Positions 17,063 to 25,493 of a stretch of DNA of 64,000 nucleotides are shown here, piece by piece. Below the pieces are notes generated by a model. The model did no database searches. It worked only from the letters and a program-made list of their open reading frames with translations, and was not told where the DNA came from. The position numbers and the translations under genes are program-made. The DNA comes from Halosimplex salinum. GTDB lineage: Archaea > Halobacteriota > Halobacteria > Halobacteriales > Haloarculaceae. The stretch covers positions 1 through 64,000 of the forward strand of contig NZ_QWGG01000015.1 in the NCBI RefSeq assembly GCF_003730195.1, given 5' to 3'. Every line of letters starts with the position of its first letter. Position 1 is the stretch's first letter.

Positions 17063-17599
17063 ATGAAGATCTACACCGGCCGCGGCGACGAGGGGCTGAC
17101 GGACCTGCGGGACATGTCCCGCGTCTCGAAGACCAGTCCGCGCATCGAGGCCTACGGGACCGTCGACGAACTGAACGCCGCCGTCGGCGTCGTCCGCCCG
17201 ACCGGTCACGACGACGTCGACGACCTCCTGCGCGAGGTGCAGAACCACCTCCACGTCACGCAGGCGGACTTCGCCAACCCCGACCCGGACGAGGGCGACC
17301 CCAGCGTCCGCGAGGAGCACGTCGACCACCTCGAAGACAGCATCGACGCCTTCGACGAGGAACTCGACCCGCTGGAGAGCTTCATCCTCCCGAGCGGCTC
17401 CGAGCCGGGTGCAAAACTCCACCAGGCGCGAGCGGTCTGCCGGCGCGCCGAGCGGCGCGCTGTCGCGTTCGCGGAGGCCGAGGCGGGCGTCAACGAGACG
17501 GGCATCGTCTACCTCAACCGCCTCTCGGACCTCCTCTTCACGCTCGCTCGCGTGGTGAACAAGCGCGAGGGCGTCCGCGAGGAAGAGCCGACGTACTGA
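17063..17599 (+). CDS. Cob(I)yrinic acid a,c-diamide adenosyltransferase, PduO type
   Basis: A 178-residue enzyme that moves the adenosyl group of ATP to cob(I)alamin to make coenzyme B12. Signatures: KIYTGRGDEGLTDL at the N-terminus (ATP-binding), RIEAYGTVDELNAAVG, FILPSGSEPGAKLHQARAVCR with the RxxxRRAER region, and LNRLSDLLFTLARVVN at the C-terminus. The protein forms a trimeric helical bundle in the family. ATG 17063 matches the family start exactly (MKIYTGRGDEG). Neighbours are not cobalamin genes, so it stands alone. Confidence 0.93.
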   Translation: MKIYTGRGDEGLTDLRDMSRVSKTSPRIEAYGTVDELNAAVGVVRPTGHDDVDDLLREVQNHLHVTQADFANPDPDEGDPSVREEHVDHLEDSIDAFDEELDPLESFILPSGSEPGAKLHQARAVCRRAERRAVAFAEAEAGVNETGIVYLNRLSDLLFTLARVVNKREGVREEEPTY

Positions 17600-17620
17600 G
17601 GAAGCGCCGTCCCGACCGTC

Positions 17621-18571
17621 TCACGTCGCGCGTTCGTAGTGGATCGTCCCGTCGATCTCCCGGACATCGACGCGACCGGCCGCTTCGAGCACGTCGAGGT
17701 GGCCGACGGCTTCGCTCATCCCGGGGAACTGCTCGGTGACGGGGAGGTCGCCGAACAGTTCGGTCATCACCTCGACCGGCGTGGTCGGTTCGTCGAGGAA
17801 GCCGGCGACGCGCTCGGTGCGCTCGTCGTGTTCGTCGAGGATGGCGTCGATGCGGTCGGTGGGGTCGTCGACGAGGCCACGGTGGCCCGGATGGAAGCGG
17901 TCGTAGCCCGCGTCGCGCAACACCGCGAGGGAGTCGTTGTACGCCGGGAGGATCCGGGGGCGGTCGGCGTCGGGGCGAGGCGGTGGCTGGAGGAACGGGT
18001 TCGGCGTGATCTCCGCGAGGACGTTGTCGCCGACGATGGCCTCGTGGCCCTTCGAGCCGTCGAAGGCGAACAGTATCTCGCCGGTGGCGTGGCCGACGAG
18101 GTCGTCGACGCGCAACTCGCAGCCGTCGACGGTGACGGTGTCGCCCGCTTCGACCTGTCGGTCGACGGCGACGCTGGGGGCGTAGTGGACGAACGCCTCC
18201 GGGAGTTCGGTGACGGTCTCGGCCGTCGAGGTCGCCATGCCACAGCGCTCGAAGAACTCCGAGAAGTACGCCTGTTCGGCGTCGAGTCGGCCGGGGAAGT
18301 CGGCGGTGACCACCGCGGCGTCGGAGTGGGCGACGACGGTCGCACCGCGCTCCTGGAACCGCTTGGCGAGGCCGAAGTGGTCGGGATGCGGGTGGGTGAC
18401 GAGGACCCGTTCGACGTCCTCGGGCGCCAGCCCGCGGTCGGCGAGCGCGTCGCGGAGGTGTGACCAGGCTTCCTCGCTGTCGGGTCCGGGGTCGACGAGC
18501 GTCCGGTCGGCGAGATAGGCGTTGACGGGGCCGACCTGGAACGGCGTCGGGACGGGCACCTGTTCGAACAT
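17621..18571 (-). CDS. MBL-fold metallo-hydrolase
   Basis: A 316-residue metallo-beta-lactamase-fold protein. The metal motif is H60-P-H62-P-D64-H65 in LVTHPHPDHFG, with VDPGPD at residue 27, GHATGEILFAF in the middle and FHPGHRG further on. A C-terminal winged-helix-like segment (PVEVMTELFGDLPVTEQFP, then AVGHLDVLEAAGRV) resembles that of LACTB2-like hydrolases, which act on thioesters or RNA; the substrate here is unknown. Start ATG 18571 gives the family's MFEQVPVPTPFQVG. Confidence 0.85.
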   Translation of the reverse strand: MFEQVPVPTPFQVGPVNAYLADRTLVDPGPDSEEAWSHLRDALADRGLAPEDVERVLVTHPHPDHFGLAKRFQERGATVVAHSDAAVVTADFPGRLDAEQAYFSEFFERCGMATSTAETVTELPEAFVHYAPSVAVDRQVEAGDTVTVDGCELRVDDLVGHATGEILFAFDGSKGHEAIVGDNVLAEITPNPFLQPPPRPDADRPRILPAYNDSLAVLRDAGYDRFHPGHRGLVDDPTDRIDAILDEHDERTERVAGFLDEPTTPVEVMTELFGDLPVTEQFPGMSEAVGHLDVLEAAGRVDVREIDGTIHYERAT

Positions 18572-18734
18572 ACCTCCCGGTACCGGTTGATACAGTAAGT
18601 GTGTGGTGGACGAGTCACCGGCGGTCCACCCACTCGAGTGCACACGCCGATGCCCACCGTCGTGTGCGCATGTGACAGCGTCGTGGGACAGACAGACGAC
18701 GCGGGCCTCGGGTATCGACCACGCGCCGACGTTA

Positions 18735-18750
18735 TTTAGGTCTGCCTAAA
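18735..18750. promoter_or_regulatory. DtxR/IdeR-like palindrome TTTAGGTCTGCCTAAA
   Basis: Perfect 6-bp arms around TCTG resemble the TTAGG...CCTAA boxes bound by metal-dependent DtxR-family regulators, which haloarchaea use for iron control. It lies between the divergent MBL and 82-residue genes, 33 bp before the latter's TATA element. Confidence 0.5.
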
Positions 18751-18782
18751 ACATTATCAACCTTCCGGTGGGGACGCAAAGC

Positions 18783-18789
18783 ATATATC
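18783..18789 (+). promoter_or_regulatory. TATA element (ATATATC) of the 82-residue gene
   Basis: It is centred 26 bases before ATG 18812 and predicts a leaderless message. Confidence 0.5.
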
Positions 18790-18811
18790 TGTTGCTTTCG
18801 TACGGTCAGAT

Positions 18812-19060
18812 ATGAACAGGCACTTCGAAGACACCCTGTACTACCTGAAGAGAGCGCTCACGACGGCAAAGAAGGGCGTGACGAAGGAGGCCGAACCCGT
18901 CGAGCGGAAGGTCAAGGAGCTGACCGGTCGGGAGGACGAGCCCGAACCGGGACGCTTCGAGTCCGTGCGGGAGCGGGCCGAGAGCGAGGCCAAAGCGCTC
19001 CTCTCGGCGGTCCGCGAGACCGTCGGTTCGGTCCGCGGTCGGACCGGCGGGACGCAGTAG
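18812..19060 (+). CDS. Small charged helical haloarchaeal protein
   Basis: An 82-residue protein, MNRHFEDTLYYLKRALTTAK at the N-terminus, then a Lys/Glu-rich helix (VERKVKELTG) and AESEAKALLSAVRETVGS. The pattern is a cytoplasmic amphipathic helical protein common in haloarchaea; I can assign no function. Its promoter is well defined (TATA at 18783-18789). The upstream DtxR-like box at 18735-18750 makes metal-dependent control possible. tRNA-Val follows 55 bases later. Confidence 0.75.
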   Translation: MNRHFEDTLYYLKRALTTAKKGVTKEAEPVERKVKELTGREDEPEPGRFESVRERAESEAKALLSAVRETVGSVRGRTGGTQ

Positions 19061-19115
19061 GCGTCTCGACGGAAAGCAATTCTTAAGGGCTGGGGCGGAT
19101 TAGCCAGGAGTACCC

Positions 19116-19190
19116 GGGTTGGTGGTCTAGTCCGGTTATGACGGCTCCTTCACACGGAGCAGGCCCCAGGTTCAACTCCTGGCCAACCCA
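19116..19190 (+). tRNA. tRNA-Val (CAC)
   Basis: All arms can be drawn: acceptor GGGTTGG/CCAACCC plus discriminator A, D arm GTC/GAC, anticodon arm GCTCC-TTCACAC-GGAGC with anticodon CAC (reads GTG), and T arm CCAGG-TTCAACT-CCTGG. There is no intron. A TATA-like element (CAATTCTTAAG, about 19078-19088) lies at the right distance upstream. No duplicated 3' end is seen, so this tRNA is not an occupied integration site. Confidence 0.97.
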
Positions 19191-19295
19191 CTTCTGAGGG
19201 CGCTACCTCGCGAGAGCGGTCTGCACCTCGACGCCGTAGCATCTCCCCTGCGAGTCGCCCCAAACACGTAATCCACTGGCGCCGAGTACGACTGT

Positions 19296-19859
19296 ATGAC
19301 CGACGACCCACTCCACGAGCGGATGGCGGAGTACGAGACGCTGGCGAGGGAGGCGGCCGAGCGGGCGAGCGAGCGGGACGAGGTGGGCGCGGCGGTCGGC
19401 GACCGACTGGCGGAGTCCATCTCCGAGGCGGTCACGGAGACGGGCGTGAACGTCGAGGCGGTCGACCGGTCCGGGGACGGGCGTCGCCATCGGTTCACGG
19501 CGCGACTCGACAGAGCGGCGCTCGTGGCGGCGCTGACGGAGTCGCTCCCGAGCGGGTTCGTGGTGTCGCACGTCAACGACGACGGGTCGCTGAGCGTCGA
19601 GTGGACGGGCGAGCGGGAGACGCCGTCGAAGCGCGAACACGGCGCGGTGCTGAAAGCCATCGTCGCCGAGGAGACGACCGTCGACGACGACGGGCTGATC
19701 TCGGCGGTGCCGACGCGCGACCGGGTGATCGGGCGCGCTGTCGAGCTCGGGATCGAGGAGCGCGACGCCGAGCAGCGACTCGCGAGACTGGAGCGACTCG
19801 ACGTGGTCGATATCGCGGACGGAAAGGTGTACCCCGACGAGAACTTCTCGCGGATCTGA
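19296..19859 (+). CDS. Haloarchaeal protein with C-terminal winged-helix-like domain
   Basis: A 187-residue protein. Residues 1-50 form acidic helices (LHERMAEYETLAREAAERAS), 60-105 a strand-rich unit (FVVSHVNDDGSLSVEWTGE), and about 110-187 a likely winged helix (KREHGAVLKAIVAEETTVDD, then RLARLERLDVVDIADGKVYP). The last part recalls helix-turn-helix domains that sort small genomic islands of DNA-repair or replication proteins, but I cannot name the family. It follows tRNA-Val and converges with the next gene. Confidence 0.7.
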   Translation: MTDDPLHERMAEYETLAREAAERASERDEVGAAVGDRLAESISEAVTETGVNVEAVDRSGDGRRHRFTARLDRAALVAALTESLPSGFVVSHVNDDGSLSVEWTGERETPSKREHGAVLKAIVAEETTVDDDGLISAVPTRDRVIGRAVELGIEERDAEQRLARLERLDVVDIADGKVYPDENFSRI

Positions 19860-19911
19860 GTCCCTCGGTCGAACGGACGTCGCTCTGTCCGGGGAAGTTT
19901 CGGTCGAACAG

Positions 19912-20088
19912 CTACCGCATCTGGTCGAGCGCGACGACGGTGTCGGACATCAGGTACGCGGTGTCGCTGTCCTCGCGCTCGATACTGAGGGCGTAGAAGG
20001 AGTCACGGCCGTCGTCGACGGTGACGTGATAGGCAGATGTCGTCAGCGGATCCAGCGTCTCCGGATCCTCGGTGTCAGTGGAGGTCAC
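19912..20088 (-). CDS. Small haloarchaeal protein, unknown function
   Basis: A protein of about 58 residues ending SIEREDSDTAYLMSDTVVAL plus DQMR; this tail is very regular and coding-like. Three in-frame GTG codons (20100, 20094, 20088) could start it; I chose 20088, giving MTSTDTEDPETL, since GGTGA lies 10-14 bases before it. No methionine start is available. A TATA element (about 20151-20160) and a long palindrome (20122-20149) sit just upstream and imply a regulated promoter. Confidence 0.6.
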   Translation of the reverse strand: MTSTDTEDPETLDPLTTSAYHVTVDDGRDSFYALSIEREDSDTAYLMSDTVVALDQMR

Positions 20089-20121
20089 ACCCACCCTCAC
20101 CGACGGCCACGGTTAACCACC

Positions 20122-20149
20122 TCGATCTCGATCAATTGGTCGAGATCGA
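20122..20149. promoter_or_regulatory. 28-bp palindromic operator next to TATA element
   Basis: The arms TCGATCTCGA and TCGAGATCGA flank a CAATTG core, with one mismatched pair in 28 bp. Read on the minus strand it lies between a TATA element (GAATATATC, 20151-20160) and the start of the small gene at 20088, an ideal position for a repressor site. Confidence 0.6.
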
Positions 20150-20160
20150 TAGATATATTC

Positions 20161-20443
20161 GGATTCTTGTATGTATGTGAAGAAGATATATTTTCGATCC
20201 GCCGCAACCCGGCGATATTGGATAAAGGCGCGTAATGGGTGCTCATGCCTTCTATGTCGGCTGTTGAGAGAACGAATTACGGACCAACGAGAAAACAGCG
20301 AACGAATTCCGAAATACCGGATAAATGGAGGAGCAGCTTCTTTCGAACGGATTCTGCGGTTCGAAGGCTGAGGCCCCTCTCGAAAGGTAGTAACTTCTAT
20401 ACAACTCCTGACTAAACAATCCGAAATACGTTATGTTCGTCCG
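20161..20443. other. AT-rich intergenic stretch without a gene
   Basis: About 280 bases with much lower GC than the surroundings. Short open frames exist, but their codon use is poor and I do not support any. It lies between the small regulated gene and the 3' end of the MFS gene. Base composition suggests a remnant of inserted DNA. Confidence 0.5.
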
Positions 20444-21667
20444 TCACGAATCGGTCGAGAGGCTCGCCGTCTGCGGGTTGAGCCGTCCGGTCTGAGAGTA
20501 GACGCCGGCGACCAGCAGCAGGCCGGCGATCAGTGGTATCAGGGCGCACGCGGCGTAGACGGGGGCGAAGCCGATCGATTCGACGACGGGGAGCGAGACC
20601 ATGGGACCGAGACCGCCGCCGAGGTCGCCGAAGACGTTGTTGGTGGCCATGGCGCGGCCGGTGCGTTCGTCGGGAGTGAGGTCGGCGAGCAGGGCGATCA
20701 GCGGGCCGCTGGTACCGCCCTGCCCGGTGCCGATGAGGGCGCAGGCGGCGACCAGCGTCTCCAGCGACCCGGCGAGCGCGAGGAGGACGAATCCGGCGAA
20801 GGAGACGACGAGGAAGCCCAGCAGGGTGGGGACCCGGCCGCCGAGGTCGTCGCTCAGCTTGCCGCCGCCGAGCGTGAACACGGCGGCGGCGAGGACGGTC
20901 ACGGCCATGAGCAGGCCGGACATTCCCTGCGGGCCGTACCCCCAGACGCTGATACCCTTCTCGTCCACGAAGAGGACGAGCGTCGCGAACAGCGCGCCGA
21001 GGTACGCGAAGAAGAGGCCGAAGTTGACGAGTCCGACCGTCAGCGTCGGGAGGGCGGTGTCGACCTCCCAGGGTTTGACCGCGGTCCGCTCGCCTTCGAC
21101 GTGGGTCTCGGGGATGGTGAAGTACGCGAAGAGGCTCGCGAGCAGGGCGAAGGCGGCGGCGACGACGAACGCGGTCAACACGGAGTAGGCGTCGCTGACG
21201 ACGCCGCCCATGACGAGTCCGGCGGGGAACCCGAGGGTGATGCCGCCGCGGACGACGCCCATGTTCGTGCCGCGGTCGCCGCCGTCGCTCACGTCGGCGG
21301 CGATGGTGTAGGCGGTGGCGAACACGAGCGCGCTCCCGATCCCCCAGAGCACGCGCGCGAGGAGGAACCACGCCTCGGGCAGTGGCGCTTCCAACGCGAC
21401 GACGTACCCCAGCGTCGCCACCCCCTCGACGAAGAGGCCGACGACGAACGGCGTCCGGGTGCCGACGCGGTCGACCAGCGACCCCGCGGGCGCGTTCGCC
21501 AGGATCCGCGTGAAGCGGTTTGCGCTGAGGATGAGCCCGACGAGAAACGGCGAGATACCGAGCACGGCGCCGAGGTTCGGGAGGATGGGGAAGACGACGC
21601 CGCCGCCGAACCCGACGAAGAACGTACTCACGATGACCGACGCGACGACGGTCCGCTGTTCGTTCAT
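20444..21667 (-). CDS. MFS-family transporter
   Basis: A 407-residue carrier with about twelve membrane helices. The loop between helices 2 and 3 carries the MFS motif in modified form (AGSLVDRVGTRTP), and its repeat in the second half is GGKLSDDLGGRVPTLLG. Helix 4-5 region GIGSALVFATAYTIAADVS and the sequence ERTGRAMATNNVFGDLGGGL support a drug/H+-type exporter fold; the substrate is unknown. ATG 21667 (MNEQRTVVASVIV) starts right at the first helix. It is divergent from the aminotransferase gene. Confidence 0.9.
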   Translation of the reverse strand: MNEQRTVVASVIVSTFFVGFGGGVVFPILPNLGAVLGISPFLVGLILSANRFTRILANAPAGSLVDRVGTRTPFVVGLFVEGVATLGYVVALEAPLPEAWFLLARVLWGIGSALVFATAYTIAADVSDGGDRGTNMGVVRGGITLGFPAGLVMGGVVSDAYSVLTAFVVAAAFALLASLFAYFTIPETHVEGERTAVKPWEVDTALPTLTVGLVNFGLFFAYLGALFATLVLFVDEKGISVWGYGPQGMSGLLMAVTVLAAAVFTLGGGKLSDDLGGRVPTLLGFLVVSFAGFVLLALAGSLETLVAACALIGTGQGGTSGPLIALLADLTPDERTGRAMATNNVFGDLGGGLGPMVSLPVVESIGFAPVYAACALIPLIAGLLLVAGVYSQTGRLNPQTASLSTDS

Positions 21668-21791
21668 CGCCCGAACCTCGCGGGTAGACTCGCATAAGTT
21701 CTGCGAGCGATGCCGGAGTGGCCCGTCTCGCGGTTCGATACGCTGGCTCCCGTCCCGATACTTTTTGTCGTCGCACGCGGTGGCTTCAGGC

Positions 21792-22979
21792 ATGTCACGA
21801 CCCGAGGTCGGCGAACTCACGGTCCCGGATCGCACGCTGATGGGCCCCGGTCCGAGCGACGTCCACCCCCGGGTGCTCCGCGCGATGAGCACCCCGCTCG
21901 TCGGGCACCTCGACCCGTCGTTCGTCGAGATCATGGACGAGGTCCAGGAGCTGCTCCGGTACGCGTTCCGGACGGACAACGAGTGGACGATCCCCGTCTC
22001 CGGCACGGGGTCGGCGTCGATGGAGGCGGCCGTCGGCAACCTCGTCGAACCCGGCGACACCGCCCTCGTCCCGACGAACGGCTACTTCGGCGACCGGATG
22101 GCGTCGATGGCCGAACGCGCCGGCGGCGACGTCGTCCGCGTCGATGCCCCCTGGGGCGAACCGCTCGACCCTGCCGACGTGGCGGCCGCCTTCGACGAAC
22201 ACCAGCCCGACGTGTTCGGCTTCGTCCACGCCGAGACCTCGACGGGCGTCAGACAGCCCGACGTGCCCGAACTGACGAGTATCGCCCACGAACACGACGC
22301 GTACGTGATCGCCGACTGCGTCACCTCGCTCGGCGGGGTCGAACTGCGCGTCGACGAGTGGGGCATCGACGCCGCCTACTCGGGGCCACAGAAGTGCCTC
22401 TCCTGTCCGCCGGGCGCGAGCCCGCTCACCCTGAACGACCGCGCCATGGAGAAGGTCCTCTCCCGCGAGGAGCCGGCGCGGTCGTGGTATCTCGACCTCT
22501 CGCTGCTGGAGGGGTACTGGGGCGAGGAGCGAGCGTACCACCACACCGCGCCGGTCACGAACGTCTACGCGCTCCGCGAGGCGCTCCGTCTCGTCGCCGA
22601 GGAGGGCATCGAGGAGCGGTGGGCGCGCCACCGGCGCATCGCCGGGGTGTTGAAAGACGCGCTCGACGCGATGGGGCTCGCCCTGAACCCCGACGAGGCC
22701 CACTGGCTCCCGAGCCTCAACGCGATGGAAGTCCCGGCGGGCGTCGACGACGGCGCCGTCTGCGAGTACCTGCTCGACCGTTACGACCTCGAGATAGCGA
22801 CCGGGCTCGGCGCTCTCGAGGGCGATATCTTCCGGATCGGCTGTATGGGTCACTCGGCGAGACCGGAGAACGTGACGCTCCTCGTGCCGGCGCTGGCGGA
22901 GGCGCTCGAAGCGCAGGGCGCGGACGTCGACCCGGCGGCGGGGCTGGCGGTGATGCGCGAGCGACTCGGGGAGCGGTAG
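21792..22979 (+). CDS. Class V aminotransferase (alanine-glyoxylate / serine-pyruvate type)
   Basis: A 395-residue pyridoxal-phosphate enzyme. The N-terminal substrate motif is LMGPGPSDVHPRVLRAM, the cofactor region VSGTGSASMEAAVGNLVEPG, the Asp contact VIADCVTSLGG, and the Schiff-base Lys is in AYSGPQKCLSCPPGASP. The C-terminal Arg motif lies in FRIGCMGHSARPENV. Such enzymes make glycine from glyoxylate or act on serine, which would feed the gcvPA-gcvPB system 8 kb away, but there is no direct link in sequence. A TATA-like GATACTTTTTG lies about 30 bases upstream. Confidence 0.9.
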   Translation: MSRPEVGELTVPDRTLMGPGPSDVHPRVLRAMSTPLVGHLDPSFVEIMDEVQELLRYAFRTDNEWTIPVSGTGSASMEAAVGNLVEPGDTALVPTNGYFGDRMASMAERAGGDVVRVDAPWGEPLDPADVAAAFDEHQPDVFGFVHAETSTGVRQPDVPELTSIAHEHDAYVIADCVTSLGGVELRVDEWGIDAAYSGPQKCLSCPPGASPLTLNDRAMEKVLSREEPARSWYLDLSLLEGYWGEERAYHHTAPVTNVYALREALRLVAEEGIEERWARHRRIAGVLKDALDAMGLALNPDEAHWLPSLNAMEVPAGVDDGAVCEYLLDRYDLEIATGLGALEGDIFRIGCMGHSARPENVTLLVPALAEALEAQGADVDPAAGLAVMRERLGER

Positions 22980-23284
22980 ACGGACGAAATAGGCGTACGG
23001 ACCCGCACGGCCGCGGGTCCGTCCGGTAAAGGCGGCCGTCCCGCGGGCGACGGGACAGCCTGGCACAGGCAGCGGGCGACTGCCGTGATCGGTGTCGGGT
23101 CGCGGGTGGGGTTTCGGGTAGCGGTCGGCAAGCGCCGGGTGGAGGGCGCGCCCACCGCATCCGAACAGAGGGGTGGCCGTGATATAATCGCACCTGAAGG
23201 TGAAACAGCGATTTAACCGACCGACCCGATCTGTCGGCGGAGAGACCAGAACGGTTAACCACGCGTTGGCCCAACGCTCGTGCG
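22980..23284. other. Intergenic region with a 10-bp-stem hairpin
   Basis: ACGGACCCGC-ACGGCC-GCGGGTCCGT forms a perfect hairpin at 22997-23022, 18 bases after the aminotransferase stop; no T run follows, so it is not a typical archaeal terminator but may stabilise the message end. TATA-like GATATAATC (23181 region) and GATTTAACC (23211 region) probably serve the lipoprotein gene at 23285. Nothing else is supported. Confidence 0.5.
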
Positions 23285-24400
23285 ATGAATCGACGGAGCT
23301 TCCTCCACTCCGCGACCGGCGCCGCCGCGGTCGGGCTCGCCGGCTGTCTCGGTGACAGCGACGGGAGTACGCCGACCGAGACGGCGCGGTCGACGACAGT
23401 CGAACCGACAGCGTCCCCGCCCGAACGAACGGCGACGCCCGACGGCCCGTCCGGCGTCTACGTCCAGTCGTTCCGCGAGACGATGGTGATGCCCGGAACG
23501 GCGACGGCCGGCGACTACCGCTTCGCGCTGCTGGTCGCGGTCCCGCATCGATTCTGGACCGTCACGCTCGACGAGCGGTCAGTGACGCCAATCGAAGACG
23601 GCGAGGACGGCGACGACGTGCACCTGATGGCCGTCGTCTGGGACCCCGAGACGGGGACGGTCCTCCCGGACTCGGACCTCTCCGTCGAGATCACTCGCGA
23701 CGGCGACCTGGTCTCCCAGGAGGTCATCTACCCGATGCTCTCCCAGCGGATGGGGTTTCACTACGGCGCGAACTTCGGCCTCGACGGCGACGGCACGTAC
23801 GCGGCGCGGCTCAGCGTCGGCGGCCTGGGCGGCCGCACGACCGGCGAGTTCGACGGCCGGTTCGAGGACCCCGCCACCGCCGACGTCGAGTTCGAGTGGT
23901 CGAAGCAGGTGCGCGAACAGTTGAAGACCGAATCGATCGACGAGGCGGGCGAGCGCGGTGCGCTCCGCCCCATGGAGATGGGCGAGTTGCCCCAGGCCCG
24001 CGCACCGACGCCCGAGGACCTTCCGGGAACGGTCCTCGGGACGGGCCGGAGCGACGACGCGAAACTCGTCACGACGCAGGTGCCCGCCGCGGACGCGGAA
24101 CGCCTGACCGACGACGACCCGTACCTCGCGGTGTCGGCGCGGACGCCGTACAACAGGCTCGTGCTGCCGGCGATGAGCCTCTCGGCGACGGTCTCGCGGG
24201 ACGGCGAGACGGTGTTCGAGGGCTCGCTCCGGTCGACGCTCGACCCCGCGCTCGGCCACCACTACGGCACAGCCCTGCCCGAGCCCGTCGAGTCGGGCGA
24301 CGAGATAACCCTCTCCGTCGGGACGCCGCCCCAGCTCGCCCGCCACGAGGGGTACGAGCGGGCCTTCCTCCAGATGGACCCGGCGACGATCACCGTCTGA
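23285..24400 (+). CDS. TAT lipoprotein, P19/Tp34-like iron-binding protein
   Basis: A 371-residue exported lipoprotein. The signal is twin-arginine (MNRRSFLHSATG) with lipobox LAGC. After a Thr/Pro-rich linker, residues about 55-200 resemble the P19/Tp34 iron-transport domain: YRFALLVAVPHRFWTVTLDE, DVHLMAVVWDPETG and the metal-ligand stretch MLSQRMGFHYGANFGLDGDG. P19 proteins bind Cu/Fe in the periplasm and help Fe uptake. The C-terminal half is a second Ig-like domain. It would act on the outer face of the membrane. The next gene starts one base after its stop, so they form an operon. Confidence 0.8.
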   Translation: MNRRSFLHSATGAAAVGLAGCLGDSDGSTPTETARSTTVEPTASPPERTATPDGPSGVYVQSFRETMVMPGTATAGDYRFALLVAVPHRFWTVTLDERSVTPIEDGEDGDDVHLMAVVWDPETGTVLPDSDLSVEITRDGDLVSQEVIYPMLSQRMGFHYGANFGLDGDGTYAARLSVGGLGGRTTGEFDGRFEDPATADVEFEWSKQVREQLKTESIDEAGERGALRPMEMGELPQARAPTPEDLPGTVLGTGRSDDAKLVTTQVPAADAERLTDDDPYLAVSARTPYNRLVLPAMSLSATVSRDGETVFEGSLRSTLDPALGHHYGTALPEPVESGDEITLSVGTPPQLARHEGYERAFLQMDPATITV

Positions 24401-24401
24401 G

Positions 24402-25451
24402 ATGGTCGACCGCCTGCCCCACCCCTCCCGACCGGTCGTCGCGCTCACGCTCGCGCTCCTGCTGGCCGCGCCGCTGGCCGTCGCGACCGCTGGGGCCCAC
24501 GGCAACCACGTCGCCGTCGACTCGCAGGTGACGAGCGACGGGACCGTCGTCGTTGAGACGGTCTCATCGCCGACGCCGGGGTTCGTGGTGCTCCGCGCCG
24601 ACGACGGCGGTCGCCCCGGCGACCCGCTCGGGAACGAGTACGTCGGCCGGACGCCGAACCAGACGTTCCTGGCGGACGTCCCGATCCGGATCGACCCCTC
24701 GACGTGGGACGAGTGGGCGGGGAACCGAACGATCTGGGCCGTCCTGCACGGCGACGCGAACGGCAACGAGGCGTTCGACTACGGCGCGGACCTCGCGATG
24801 ACGGACATCAATCCCGCGGCGAGTACGCGGTTCACGGTCGGGAAGGGCGACTCGACCGAGGCGCGCGTCCTCGCCGCCGCGTTCGATCCGCTGCCGGTCA
24901 CCGACGGGGCCGTCACGCTCCGCCGGGTCGACCTGCCGGTCGCGGGCCACGTCGCCGTCCGACCGGTGGGTCAGAACGAGACCGTCGGCTCGCGCTCGCT
25001 CGACGCCGGGACCCATCGGAACGTCACCGTCTCGCTGGACGAGTCGTTCCTCGCCGAGCAGGAGCGGGACTTCCGCGTCCGGGTGGTCGCCCACCGCGAC
25101 GACGGCGACGGGACCTTCGGCCCGGACGACCCGCCGATCACCGCGGGCGGCGACCCCGTCGGGACCTACCTCAGCGTCGCGCCCGAGGAACACTCCGACG
25201 GCACCGACGAACCGCTGATCAACACGCCGTCGGCGACTGCGACGCCCGACGCGTCGTCGGGATCCGCGACCGCGATCGCCGAGGACCCGTCTGCGTCCGC
25301 GCCGACCGAAGACTCGACCCGCGAGCCGACCGACGACGAGCCGACAGCCCTCGATACCACCGTCGGATCGGGTCCCGGCTTCGGTGGGGCGCTCGCCGCT
25401 CTCGGGGTCCTGCTCGTGGCCGCGGCGCTGGTCGGTCGACGCGGCCAGTAG
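24402..25451 (+). CDS. PGF-CTERM surface protein with duplicated beta domains
   Basis: A 349-residue Sec-exported protein: signal helix VVALTLALLLAAPLAVATA, cleavage near AGAHG, two similar beta domains of about 110 residues (QVTSDGTVVVETVSSPTPGF and VDLPVAGHVAVRPVGQNETV begin them), a Ser/Thr/Pro-rich stalk, and the PGF-type C-terminal tag GPGFGGALAALGVLLVAAAL followed by GRR. Archaeosortase A would cleave the tag and attach lipid. The domains resemble haloarchaeal DUF7282 units. Operon partner of the P19-like lipoprotein; a joint role in metal capture at the surface is inference. Confidence 0.82.
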   Translation: MVDRLPHPSRPVVALTLALLLAAPLAVATAGAHGNHVAVDSQVTSDGTVVVETVSSPTPGFVVLRADDGGRPGDPLGNEYVGRTPNQTFLADVPIRIDPSTWDEWAGNRTIWAVLHGDANGNEAFDYGADLAMTDINPAASTRFTVGKGDSTEARVLAAAFDPLPVTDGAVTLRRVDLPVAGHVAVRPVGQNETVGSRSLDAGTHRNVTVSLDESFLAEQERDFRVRVVAHRDDGDGTFGPDDPPITAGGDPVGTYLSVAPEEHSDGTDEPLINTPSATATPDASSGSATAIAEDPSASAPTEDSTREPTDDEPTALDTTVGSGPGFGGALAALGVLLVAAALVGRRGQ

Positions 25452-25493
25452 CTCCACGGCCGAAAAACAGGGGGTTCGGAACCGTGAGCGGCG

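Noticed and set aside
22997-23022. Intrinsic terminator after the aminotransferase gene
   Set aside because: The stem is perfect but no T run follows, which archaeal termination needs; listed only as a hairpin.
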